Shown piece by piece: positions 1-6,732 of a stretch of 14,183 nt of DNA. The position numbers were made by a program, and so were the translations under genes. The notes under the pieces were generated by a model, which worked only from the letters and a program-made list of their open reading frames with translations, made no database searches and was not told the origin of the DNA. The stretch is taken from contig JABEUP010000104.1 of the NCBI GenBank assembly GCA_013044365.1, positions 1-14,183 of the forward strand. The letters run 5' to 3'. Origin of the DNA: Acidimicrobiaceae bacterium (GTDB taxonomy: Bacteria; Actinomycetota; Acidimicrobiia; Acidimicrobiales; Acidimicrobiaceae). Each line of letters opens with the position of its first letter. The first letter of the stretch is position 1.

Positions 1-3
1 ACC

Positions 4-80
4 TGGTGGGCGCTGAGGGACTCGAACCCACGACCTGCTGGTTGTAAGCCAGCTGCTCTAGCCAACTGAGCTAAGCGCCC
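4..80 (-). tRNA. tRNA-Val (anticodon UAC)
   Basis: On the minus strand the sequence folds into a complete cloverleaf. The 7-bp acceptor stem pairs gggcgct (80-74) with agcgccc (14-8), followed by discriminator A and a genome-encoded CCA at 6-4. The D arm (gctc/gagc) is present. A 5-bp anticodon stem (gctgg/ccagc) encloses the 7-nt loop cttacaa, which places UAC at positions 34-36, so it reads GUA valine codons. The T arm carries the usual GGTTCGAGTCC pattern. It lies about 50 nt downstream of the phosphatase gene on the same strand. The 3' end faces the left edge, so any element integrated at this tRNA would lie outside the window. Confidence 0.97.
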
Positions 81-132
81 TAAGCAGATAAAGACTAGCA
101 AGACATGCCGGATGATCTGCAGAAAATTTCTG

Positions 133-900
133 TTATGACCATGCTTTGGCACGCAACTCTTGGGCAAGTTCCTCCGTGCCAGCCGCCACGATCCTCTTAC
201 GTCCCTCTAAGTCGGTGGCTGCATATGAAGTTCCGTCTTGACAAACTATCGTTGCTCCTGATTCAATGCAGATCAGCAAGCCGCCGAGAACATCCCAACT
301 CGCCAACGAAGCTTTGGAAAGATCAATATAGCCATCCAGCGATCCTTCGGCAACCATGCAGAGTTCCAATGCCGCAGAACCAAACGCCCTATACTGTGCC
401 CATCCTAGATACTTCGGACTGTATCCATTGATCCCGATAACGGCTTTGGAAATCTCCCTCACTTGGGACGGTGAAATCGGTTTTCCGTTCTTTGTGCTCC
501 CTTTGCCCGCTTCACCGATGTAAACGTCACCAGAAACCAAGTTTCTCACCAGGCCAACCACGGGAACTCCATTAATTACCGCACAAAGAGAAACCGAATA
601 AAAAGGTATCCCCTTTGACGCGTTCGTTGAACCGTCAACCGGATCGATCACGACTATCACATCTGCCGATGACCCGTTGTCTGTGGTTGAGAGAGTGGAA
701 TATCCTGACTCTTCCGAAAATACCCTGAACCCATTGCCGGTAATAATTTCTATGCCAACCTTGTCAGCATCAATATCACCTTGGTGCTGACCTGTATGAC
801 CACTGCTCTTCGCCCACGACAGACCCCCCGAAACCTTCTCGGCGATTGCATCCGCAGTTTCGAAAAAGACACGAATGATTTTCTCTGTGTCGTAGGACAT
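133..900 (-). CDS. Inositol monophosphatase family phosphatase
   Basis: A 255-residue protein of the Mg-dependent, Li-sensitive phosphatase superfamily (IMPase/SuhB, FBPase, histidinol-phosphatase types), close to the usual 250-270 residues. The metal-site motifs are present in order: FSEESG around 61-66 (acidic E63/E64), DPVDGSTN at 86-93 (D86, D89) and WDVLGG at 202-207 (D203). The family GSAAL element is at 174-178. These residues bind the metals that activate water against a phosphate monoester. Nothing here separates inositol phosphate from sugar or histidinol phosphate as substrate. The ATG at 900 follows the stop of the DUF2236 gene by 9 nt, so the two are probably co-transcribed. The TAA at 133 precedes the tRNA by about 50 nt, and I see no convincing terminator between. 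No signal peptide is present, so the protein is cytoplasmic. Confidence 0.93.
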   Translation of the reverse strand: MSYDTEKIIRVFFETADAIAEKVSGGLSWAKSSGHTGQHQGDIDADKVGIEIITGNGFRVFSEESGYSTLSTTDNGSSADVIVVIDPVDGSTNASKGIPFYSVSLCAVINGVPVVGLVRNLVSGDVYIGEAGKGSTKNGKPISPSQVREISKAVIGINGYSPKYLGWAQYRAFGSAALELCMVAEGSLDGYIDLSKASLASWDVLGGLLICIESGATIVCQDGTSYAATDLEGRKRIVAAGTEELAQELRAKAWS

Positions 901-909
901 ACCTAAAAG

Positions 910-1791
910 CTAGCGCATGGAAGCCACAATGCTAATTAAATCCTTCACCGGACACCCAAAATCCGACCTCCAACAACGACCATTATTGCGCGAATAGAAA
1001 TCGTAAAACGAGTACTTCGCTTGGCGATAATAAGGGTGGCTCGGAAGAACTAAGCGAAGAGTCCGGGCAATCGTCCCGGCTAGTTCCTTGTAAACAGCGG
1101 CTGGACATTCGCCAATCTCAAAACCGTAAAGCTCCAAGGCATACGGAGGCAGGATCGAAAGCGATGCATTCCACGCGATACTCCATATCTGGCGAAAATA
1201 TGGCGGAAGGTTGATGTTTCTAACAGTTTCTGCGGCCAACTTCGCCTCGGGAGTTAGGAGTAATCCCTGGCAGGAACTGAGCCATTTTGTAAGATCCTCT
1301 GCGGTCCCGGGAACTTCGCTCGCATCCGCCCCAATGAGTTCGGCTAGCTCAAACATCTCCTTGACATATTGATCCTGATCGGATTTCGAAAGCCTTTCAG
1401 CGAAATTTAGATAGGCAGCTAACAGTGAGTCCACCAAACTGTTATGGATGTAGGCCAGCAGATAAGGGTCATTAGCGCTAAATTGCTGCGAGGTATTTGG
1501 GTCAACCCCGACGACAGGTTGATGAATTTTGCGCACTTGGGCGATCGCGTTCTCAGCCTCAGTGCGCGGTCGATAGGTTACCGTCATTATGAATTCACTG
1601 GTTGCACTAAATCTCTTCCAGGCATCCTCGCTGAAGCGGGAAAATTGAGCCACTCCGGCCATTGCTCTCGGTTCCAGAGCCTGAATCAAAAGAGCTCTGA
1701 TTGCGCCAATCCATCCAGACGGGTGGGCGTGAATCTTCCATGCTAAGGACCCGGGTCCAAAAATTCCAAACTCTCCATCGATGTCTCCCAT
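910..1791 (-). CDS. DUF2236 / MpaB-like oxygenase-family protein
   Basis: This 293-residue protein matches the DUF2236 family, which is related to ER-bound oxygenase MpaB and rubber-cleaving Lcp and is common in actinobacteria. Landmarks are GPGS (12-15), HAHP (21-24), the EPRAMAGV block (40-47), KRFSAT with R60 and T64 in R-x3-T spacing, VRKIH with H90, and ANDPYLLAYIH with H116. In Lcp an Arg/Thr/His set surrounds heme b; R60, T64 and H90 may be equivalent, which is inference. The substrate is unknown. I chose the ATG at 1791 because the family-like sequence begins there. A TTG at 1839 in the same frame would add 16 residues. Neither start has a clear Shine-Dalgarno. It lies directly upstream of the phosphatase gene and is divergent from the gene at 1919. 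Confidence 0.85.
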   Translation of the reverse strand: MGDIDGEFGIFGPGSLAWKIHAHPSGWIGAIRALLIQALEPRAMAGVAQFSRFSEDAWKRFSATSEFIMTVTYRPRTEAENAIAQVRKIHQPVVGVDPNTSQQFSANDPYLLAYIHNSLVDSLLAAYLNFAERLSKSDQDQYVKEMFELAELIGADASEVPGTAEDLTKWLSSCQGLLLTPEAKLAAETVRNINLPPYFRQIWSIAWNASLSILPPYALELYGFEIGECPAAVYKELAGTIARTLRLVLPSHPYYRQAKYSFYDFYSRNNGRCWRSDFGCPVKDLISIVASMR

Positions 1792-1861
1792 AATATAAAT
1801 AAATAGCCAATTTCGGGGTTCACCAGCAAAAGATTCCAAGCAAGTAGTTCCAACAATCAGA

Positions 1862-1892
1862 TTTATATCTTGTTCTACCCGTAAAGGGTCAT
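1862..1892 (-). promoter_or_regulatory. Possible promoter of the DUF2236-phosphatase unit
   Basis: Read on the minus strand, TATAAA (1867-1862) is a good -10 match. ATGACC (1892-1887) is a moderate -35 match with a long 19-nt spacer. Transcription would start near 1855, ahead of both candidate starts of the DUF2236 gene. The -35 element falls inside the repeated segment 1884-1906. This is pattern matching only. Confidence 0.28.
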
Positions 1893-1906
1893 TATTTAGC
1901 GCTAAA
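1884..1906. repeat. Gapped repeat copy with a perfect 12-bp palindrome
   Basis: The segment holds AAGGGTCATTA (1884-1894), then TTTA, then GCGCTAAA (1899-1906). The same two blocks, without the TTTA, occur inside the DUF2236 gene at 1464-1482. The intergenic copy contains the perfect palindrome TTTAGCGCTAAA (1895-1906), and the intragenic copy contains TTAGCGCTAA (1472-1481). The intergenic copy lies between the two divergent genes, ending 12 nt before the ATG at 1919. It could be a binding site for a dimeric regulator or a remnant of a small duplication. Confidence 0.35.
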
Positions 1907-1918
1907 CTTTACAGATAT

Positions 1919-2479
1919 ATGGCAGCAATCGATATTTCGGGATTTGTTACTGAGCTTAAAGATCACGCGATGGAACATGGTTTTCACGTCCACGATGAAC
2001 GACATTTCATAGAGACGTATTCCATGAGACAGGCCTGGGAAATCGATATGCATCCTGAGGACGCCTGTGGTGAGCCGCTTGATTTCCATCTCAATTTAGA
2101 TGTTGAACCTCGTATTCTCCTGGCATTCGAAGATGAAGCCGCCCTGCTTGGAGATGACGAAGTTCCTGAAGATACCTACCACATGCTGCTCTCGATGACA
2201 TGGGATTTGCCTCCGGTTGACAAGGACGCTGATTTGCTGAGGTTAGCGATCGAGCTGTCCGCCATTGGTGGAATGGATCTGCCCCTGGAAGTCGGCACAG
2301 TTGAGACTACCTACTCTCCCACCGACTCGCCAGTAAGAAAAGTTACGGTGATTGGCCGATCCAGCTTGTCGCTTGCGAAAATATACGCGGGAGAAGATAC
2401 AATATGTCCCACCCTGGAAAAATGTCTCCAAATCTCAAAATTCCTGTTAGCAAAGACAGTTAAATGGACAGGCGAATAA
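1919..2479 (+). CDS. Hypothetical acidic protein, first gene of a cassette
   Basis: I do not recognise this 186-residue protein. It is soluble-looking, with no signal peptide or membrane segment, and rich in Asp and Glu (for example FEDEAALLGDDEVPED near 70-85). Its first half contains several His residues (HVHDERHF near 23-30). Alternating hydrophobic stretches suggest a folded alpha/beta protein. The ATG at 1919 lacks a Shine-Dalgarno. TAAACT at 1903-1908 resembles an actinobacterial -10 box, so a leaderless or nearly leaderless mRNA is possible. The 3' end overlaps the lipoprotein gene by 16 nt, a sign of translational coupling. The reading frame is credible because the adjacent co-directional genes are clearly real and the frame fills the space between them. 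Confidence 0.75.
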   Translation: MAAIDISGFVTELKDHAMEHGFHVHDERHFIETYSMRQAWEIDMHPEDACGEPLDFHLNLDVEPRILLAFEDEAALLGDDEVPEDTYHMLLSMTWDLPPVDKDADLLRLAIELSAIGGMDLPLEVGTVETTYSPTDSPVRKVTVIGRSSLSLAKIYAGEDTICPTLEKCLQISKFLLAKTVKWTGE

Positions 2480-2904
2480 AGGCCAGCAGCCACTCGATTT
2501 CCAGAGTTGGAATAGTAATCGTGATCCTGTTGCTCGGTGGAACGGTTCTAACGGCATGTGGATCTTCCGCCAGTGCAAATGCCAGACAGGCTTGTCAGTA
2601 TGTCAACGAGTCAATATCGCAATATAAAATCGCCAGCAGCCAAACTAATCCTGCTGTTGAAGCGATCGACCAGAAAAAGGCAATGGCGTTGCTTGGATCA
2701 GCCCTTCCTATGGCAGCAATTGCCGCCGGTTCAAATGGTATATACCAGGCACTGCAGGCAACGCTCTCTGAAGTAACTAGAGTTCCCGAAAAGCTTCTAG
2801 TGAATGCTCTTTCGAGTGAGTGCGACCAGATACTTCCTACCGGTTCCAAGCAACAAGTACCGGGAGGATACGTTCCCCCGACAAACATAAAGGCCCTTTC
2901 ATAG
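2464..2904 (+). CDS. Small lipoprotein of unknown function
   Basis: A 146-residue precursor with a textbook lipoprotein signal: a basic N-region (MDRRIK, R14), a hydrophobic core VGIVIVILLLGG (15-26) and the lipobox LTAC with C32. It is therefore predicted to be diacylated and anchored on the outer face of the cytoplasmic membrane. The mature part is about 115 residues, mainly helical in appearance. It has exactly two further cysteines, C44 and C120, which could form a disulfide. No enzymatic motif is visible. It starts inside the end of the upstream gene (16-nt overlap) and ends 5 nt before the HAD gene start, so the three genes are probably one operon. Only the signal and location can be stated; function is unknown. 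Confidence 0.85.
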   Translation: MDRRIKASSHSISRVGIVIVILLLGGTVLTACGSSASANARQACQYVNESISQYKIASSQTNPAVEAIDQKKAMALLGSALPMAAIAAGSNGIYQALQATLSEVTRVPEKLLVNALSSECDQILPTGSKQQVPGGYVPPTNIKALS

Positions 2905-2909
2905 CGATC

Positions 2910-3728
2910 GTGAAGGATTATTCCCAAAAACCGGTCAGGCTTATTGGAATTGATTTGGATGGAACGCTTTTGAACCAAATGGGCCAAATATCTAAAGCCA
3001 ATATAAAGGCTATTGACAAAGCAAATAGGTACCAGATAGCCGGTATAGCATCCACCGCCCGTTCAATTAAATCAGTAAGGCAGATTGCTGCCATGGCTGG
3101 TCTGGGACCACTGGCAGTGTGTCAGAACGGAGCCGCCATCTACGACCTTGATAATGACCGCCTGATTGCCCACACGCCCATCGAACAGGATATGGCAATT
3201 TCAATCATCTCCAAACTCAGGGAGCAAATTCCCGGCATCATCTTCGCTGTTGAAAAGCTCGACAGATTCGTACCCGAACACGATTTTTTTGCCATTTCGG
3301 TACCCGATCTGTTCGAAGACCCTATAGATGACGTGCTAACGGAGGTCGACCAGCCCGTTACAAAGATCATCTGCAAGCACCCGAAACTATCCCATCAGGA
3401 GCTGAGCGAAGTGGCGCAGGCCCACTGTGGAAATTTGGTTACAACTACCAGTGCCGGCAGGGACTGGGTTGACTTTCAATCACTTGGCATATCCAAGGCG
3501 AGCGGCTTGGCGGCCGTAAGCCGAATTCTCGGGATCGACCAGAGCGAAAGTGCTGCTATTGGTGACCAATCCAACGACGTCTCGATGCTCGTCTGGGCAA
3601 ACTACTCCGCTGCAACCGCCAATGCCAACGACGAGGCAAAGGCGGCCGCCAACTGGCTTGCGCCGTCTAATACCGAAAATGGTGTGGCGGCCTTCATCCA
3701 CCACCTTATTGAAAAGTTCAACAGTTAA
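2910..3728 (+). CDS. HAD superfamily phosphatase, Cof type
   Basis: A 272-residue HAD hydrolase with the C2-cap layout of Cof/YidA-type sugar-phosphate phosphatases. Motif I is IDLDGTLL with nucleophile D15 and acid/base D17. Motif II is STAR near 48-51, where the usual TGR reads TAR. The lysine of motif III is probably in GISKASG, and motif IV is GDQSND. The cap lies between motifs II and III. The Cof-type arrangement predicts Mg-dependent phosphate-ester hydrolysis in the cytoplasm; the substrate is unknown. The frame opens further upstream (GTG at 2820), but that would overlap the lipoprotein by 85 nt, so I prefer GTG at 2910, 5 nt after its stop and 14 residues before D15. No good Shine-Dalgarno is visible, so coupling is likely. 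The gene converges on the P450 gene. Confidence 0.9.
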   Translation: MKDYSQKPVRLIGIDLDGTLLNQMGQISKANIKAIDKANRYQIAGIASTARSIKSVRQIAAMAGLGPLAVCQNGAAIYDLDNDRLIAHTPIEQDMAISIISKLREQIPGIIFAVEKLDRFVPEHDFFAISVPDLFEDPIDDVLTEVDQPVTKIICKHPKLSHQELSEVAQAHCGNLVTTTSAGRDWVDFQSLGISKASGLAAVSRILGIDQSESAAIGDQSNDVSMLVWANYSAATANANDEAKAAANWLAPSNTENGVAAFIHHLIEKFNS

Positions 3729-3758
3729 CCGGAATGAACAATCTTGAAATCTCGATTC

Positions 3759-3777
3759 GCCGGACCTTTATACCGGC
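3759..3777. terminator. Possible hairpin between convergent genes
   Basis: GCCGG (3759-3763) and CCGGC (3773-3777) form a 5-bp GC stem with a 9-nt loop in the 99-nt gap between the convergent HAD and P450 genes. Position favours a terminator, but no U-run follows on either strand, so it is at best a weak or factor-assisted one. Confidence 0.25.
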
Positions 3778-3827
3778 CAAACACAAGGCGCTACTAACAG
3801 TCCAAAGAGCTGACTGCTCCGAAACAA

Positions 3828-5021
3828 TTACGCGATCGAGGCCGGCATCGACTCCCAACCCATGTGGTGTCCGTAAACCATTCCGGAATCAATCTGCGGA
3901 CCATTAAGCTTGTATCGCGGAAATCTATTCATCGTCTCCTCAAGCACTATCGACATTTCCAACCTGGCCAGGTGCATCCCAAAGCAGGTATGGATGCCAT
4001 GCCCAAACGCCAGATGCTGATTTGCAGTGCGTGAGCAGTCAAAGCTTTCGGGGTTCTCAAACTCCATCTCGTCATGGTTTGCAGACGCATAGATCAGAGC
4101 AACTGACGCATTAGCCGGTATCTTTATTCCCTCGACCTCAACTGGTTCGGTCGTAGTTCTAGCCTCGAGATGAATGGGCGGATCACATCTTAAAGTTTCT
4201 TCGATAATCTTCGGAAGCAACTTCCTATCCGCATTATACGCATTCCTTACAACAGGATCCGCAACTCTGCGAAGTACTGATGAGATGCCATTTATCGCGG
4301 TGTGATGACCCGCAAGCGCTACCGCAGCAAGCATGCTCACCAGTTCAGGTTCGCTGAACCTGCTCCCTTCGAACTCGTCAGCACAAAGATGGCTCAGAAA
4401 GTCGTCTTTTGGACTCTCCTGCCGCTTTCTAATTTCCCCCCGAAGAAAGGCATGGAAATCTCTCCACGCCTCCTGCTTCGACAGAAGATCCGCATTCACT
4501 ACCGCAAGCACCAATTCTCTATTTTTAACTTTGGCTTCTTCGTCAAATCCGATGACCTTCGAAAGCACTTCCTGAGGCACAGGCTCCGCCAAATCCTGCA
4601 CAATATCGAAATCACCCATTTCAGATATTTGGTCAAGTAATTCTTTTACAGTTGTGCGGATTCCGTCAGTAAATTGCTCCATTTTGCGCGGTAGAAACGG
4701 CTCCTGAAGAGCCTTGCGGAACCTGGTGTGGTCGGGAGGATCGTATTCAATTGGAGCCTTGGCGGGTGTGGACGAATCAGAGCGGCGCTCACCAATCGAA
4801 GTGCCGCCGGCTGACGAAAATGTCCTGTGGTCGCGTGCAGCGGCCTTTACCGCCTTGTAGCTGACAATCGACCAAAACCCGTCGTGCGCATCACTGTAAT
4901 GAGCTGGGGCAGTTTTTCGCATGGCACTATAAATTCCCCAAATATTGCCATAGGAAATCCGCCTGTCCCAAGGATCAAAGTGATCCACTCCCCAGTCTGC
5001 CGCTAATTCGCTCCCGCTCAC
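3828..5021 (-). CDS. Cytochrome P450
   Basis: A soluble 397-residue bacterial P450 of usual length. Landmarks are the DPPDHTRFR block (95-102), the I-helix AGHHT (237-241), the K-helix ExxR (E275-R278) and the heme loop FGHGIHTCFG (339-348) with thiolate ligand C346. It is predicted to bind heme b and hydroxylate a small lipophilic substrate using electrons from ferredoxin and a reductase, neither of which is encoded nearby. The I-helix has His (H240) where most P450s carry Asp or Glu before the conserved Thr, a feature also known in CYP51. The overall sequence does not otherwise look like a sterol demethylase. The start is GTG at 5021, preceded by GGAGG (5036-5032) at 10 nt. A 147-nt gap from the DUF3293 stop suggests its own promoter is possible. 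CYP family and substrate cannot be assigned. Confidence 0.95.
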   Translation of the reverse strand: MSGSELAADWGVDHFDPWDRRISYGNIWGIYSAMRKTAPAHYSDAHDGFWSIVSYKAVKAAARDHRTFSSAGGTSIGERRSDSSTPAKAPIEYDPPDHTRFRKALQEPFLPRKMEQFTDGIRTTVKELLDQISEMGDFDIVQDLAEPVPQEVLSKVIGFDEEAKVKNRELVLAVVNADLLSKQEAWRDFHAFLRGEIRKRQESPKDDFLSHLCADEFEGSRFSEPELVSMLAAVALAGHHTAINGISSVLRRVADPVVRNAYNADRKLLPKIIEETLRCDPPIHLEARTTTEPVEVEGIKIPANASVALIYASANHDEMEFENPESFDCSRTANQHLAFGHGIHTCFGMHLARLEMSIVLEETMNRFPRYKLNGPQIDSGMVYGHHMGWESMPASIA

Positions 5022-5040
5022 TTTTACGCATCCTCCACAA

Positions 5041-5089
5041 TGACTTTATAAAAACTCTTTAGTCATAACCAGCCAAACATTTTCTACAA
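5041..5089 (-). promoter_or_regulatory. Possible P450 promoter with a small inverted repeat
   Basis: In the 147-nt gap upstream of the P450, the minus strand has TTGTAG (5089-5084) and TATGAC (5067-5062) with a 16-nt spacer, a weak -35/-10 pair. TGACT (5041-5045) and AGTCA (5061-5065) form an inverted repeat overlapping the -10. This is suggestive only, and read-through from DUF3293 is equally possible. Confidence 0.2.
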
Positions 5090-5168
5090 ATCTATAGCCT
5101 GGCGGCAATCAATTCTGAATATTTCCTTCAACAACCCAGCGAATAATCTCACTGCGATAGCCGCTCGA

Positions 5169-5615
5169 TCAGATTTCCAAAACTCTTGAAAACTCCCCGT
5201 ACTCATCCAGTGCATAGATCTCCATCGAAGACGGAGTAAACCTGTAGTAGCCAATTTGGCCAAATTCTTTCGCCAACTGATCCACCTCGTTCTTGGAAAC
5301 AGCGTAAATTGCATAACCAAATTCCTCGTGGCTTCCAGACAACGAACGGCCGACACTAACGAAACTTCCAGCTGAGCCGAGGCTTGAAATTCGGGAAAAC
5401 AACTGCTTGTCCCGGGATTTATTCTCCATCTCCGGGAGTGGATCACTACCGGGATTGTAAGCAGTGACGATATAAAGATCCTGGCCGCCAACCTCTTTGG
5501 GTACCGCATCGCTAAAGTAGCGTTCCCCGTTCCATAATGTGGACCAATTGCAGAAGCGCTGAATCTCAAGCACAGAACGCTTCCATGTTTCCATAAGACC
5601 TTCGTCTATCTGCAC
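5169..5615 (-). CDS. DUF3293 domain protein
   Basis: A 148-residue protein whose middle and C-terminal part matches DUF3293. It has VTAYNPGS (50-57), the E-x-N pattern of PEMENKSRDKQL (61-72), GRSLSGSHEE (89-98), the GYAIYAV strand (100-106) and LAKEFGQ (114-120). The biochemical function of DUF3293 is not known to me. The reading frame extends upstream to 5675, overlapping ardC by 56 nt. I prefer GTG at 5615 because it lies 4 nt after the ardC-like stop and has AAAGG about 7 nt before it, a good ribosome site within the end of the upstream gene. That arrangement indicates translational coupling to the ArdC-like protein. A longer frame on the same strand (5084-5569) is out of phase with the family match and is rejected. 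Confidence 0.82.
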   Translation of the reverse strand: MQIDEGLMETWKRSVLEIQRFCNWSTLWNGERYFSDAVPKEVGGQDLYIVTAYNPGSDPLPEMENKSRDKQLFSRISSLGSAGSFVSVGRSLSGSHEEFGYAIYAVSKNEVDQLAKEFGQIGYYRFTPSSMEIYALDEYGEFSRVLEI

Positions 5616-5619
5616 TTTC

Positions 5620-6444
5620 TCACCTTTCCAAACAATCGAGTATCTTTCCCGCGCAGCGATGAATACTTTGTGCAACCTGGCTTACCAGCGCCACATTCCC
5701 GCCAGACCATCGGGCGACATATGGAAAAGAATACGAAGAACTGTCGACTCCCAATGCCCTGCAAACGACATATGCACAACTCTCAGCTTCCAGTTCGGCC
5801 TGGATACGGGAGACGGCGCCACTCTGGTGAAGCACCACATGGGCGGTCTCGTGCACGAGAGTCTTCAGCCGCTGAGACGCCGACACGTTCGAACGGACCT
5901 TGACCAGATAATTCTCGAAATCAGTGAACCCGTTCACCTCGTCAAATGATTCAAATTTGACAGTAAACCCGCTTCTCTTGAGAAACACAGTCAAGAGCTC
6001 CAGCAAAACCGGGATCTCCGAAGACTCTGAGTCCAACAGCAAAGGCTCCGGAGGCAATGGCAAATCATCGCCAGCCGTCTGAGAAAGATCAAATACGCTA
6101 ACCAGCTGGTAGCCCACCAAAACCTCCTTTGGAGGCTCGCTTGAGACTAAATCAATAGCCTGATCTACTCTCTTGATAGTAGGCGCGAAAATATACAGAG
6201 CCTTCTCCCCTTTTTTTACTTGGCGTCCAAGTTTTTGCCATCCCTTGTAGCCGGCAACCAAGGTAGGTGAAAAGCCCCTGTTGCAGGCCTGGGAAAACAG
6301 CATCAGCAGGTTTAATGGGCTGTAACTTCTGAACCGCGCCGAAAGATCAAGTAATTGACGCCAATTACCGCGATCTACTAGATCCCGAACGGCACCTTCA
6401 AGATCCAGCCCGTACTTCTCGAGCAGATCGACCTTGGTACTCAT
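5620..6444 (-). CDS. ArdC-like ssDNA-binding / IrrE-type metallopeptidase protein
   Basis: A 274-residue two-part protein. The N-terminal part (about 1-120) resembles the ArdC-type ssDNA-binding domain: RFRSYSPLNLLML (37-49), then AGYKGWQKLGRQVKKGEKAL (64-83). The C-terminal part has the zinc-peptidase signature HETAH (H198, E199, H202), followed by an ELEAES helix (217-222), where E217 or E221 is the likely third ligand, as in IrrE/ImmA and ArdC proteins. Plasmid ArdC is an antirestriction protein that protects incoming single-stranded DNA; chromosomal actinobacterial relatives are less understood. I chose ATG at 6444 because GAGG (6454-6451) lies 6 nt before it; an in-frame start at 6570 has no ribosome site. 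The gene is coupled to the DUF3293 gene and divergent from the molybdenum hydroxylase gene. Its presence may hint at past mobile-element content, but nothing else mobile is visible. Confidence 0.85.
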   Translation of the reverse strand: MSTKVDLLEKYGLDLEGAVRDLVDRGNWRQLLDLSARFRSYSPLNLLMLFSQACNRGFSPTLVAGYKGWQKLGRQVKKGEKALYIFAPTIKRVDQAIDLVSSEPPKEVLVGYQLVSVFDLSQTAGDDLPLPPEPLLLDSESSEIPVLLELLTVFLKRSGFTVKFESFDEVNGFTDFENYLVKVRSNVSASQRLKTLVHETAHVVLHQSGAVSRIQAELEAESCAYVVCRALGVDSSSYSFPYVARWSGGNVALVSQVAQSIHRCAGKILDCLER

Positions 6445-6681
6445 GGATTTCCTCAAAACATTGAACGGATTGAATCCGGTCTCATATCTTGGGGCGGGAT
6501 CTAAAGAGTACCAGGTCCACCCCCGCTTTGGAAGAGCCAATATTTGCCTAAACCGATAACTGGGATGCATGGTAAGCCAAAAGGTTCCATCAAGCGGTGT
6601 TACCTGAAACTGTGGCTACAGGGCCTAAATTGACCGGCGGCAAGCGGGAATATTCAAAAAACCCCATGGAGCAACACGATA

Positions 6682-6706
6682 TTTTGGAGGCTAAACCTCT
6701 CCAAAA
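6682..6706. promoter_or_regulatory. Inverted repeat upstream of the Mo-hydroxylase gene
   Basis: TTTTGGAG (6682-6689) and CTCCAAAA (6699-6706) are perfect inverted arms around 9 nt. An alternative fold pairs TTTTGG with CCAAAA and AGG with CCT, leaving a 2-nt bulge and a 5-nt loop. It ends 26 nt before the ATG at 6733 and 8 nt before an earlier in-frame ATG at 6715. It could be an operator or a leader hairpin. There is no U-run, so it is not a typical terminator. The rest of the 288-nt divergent gap shows only a weak TTGACC (6630-6635) as a possible -35. Confidence 0.4.
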
Positions 6707-6732
6707 CGTTGTGTATGAAATACGCTGGAACT

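Noticed and set aside
120..132. CAGAAA/TTTCTG hairpin after the phosphatase gene as a terminator
   Set aside because: A 6-bp AT-rich stem with a single central base cannot form a stable loop and has no U-run.
2595..2987. 130-residue minus-strand open frame opposite the lipoprotein gene
   Set aside because: It is antisense to the lipoprotein, whose signal peptide and lipobox are clear, and it shows no family features.
5084..5569. 161-residue open frame on the minus strand
   Set aside because: It overlaps the DUF3293 gene in another frame, is rich in Arg, Trp and Ser without recognisable motifs, and lacks family similarity; the DUF3293 frame explains this region.
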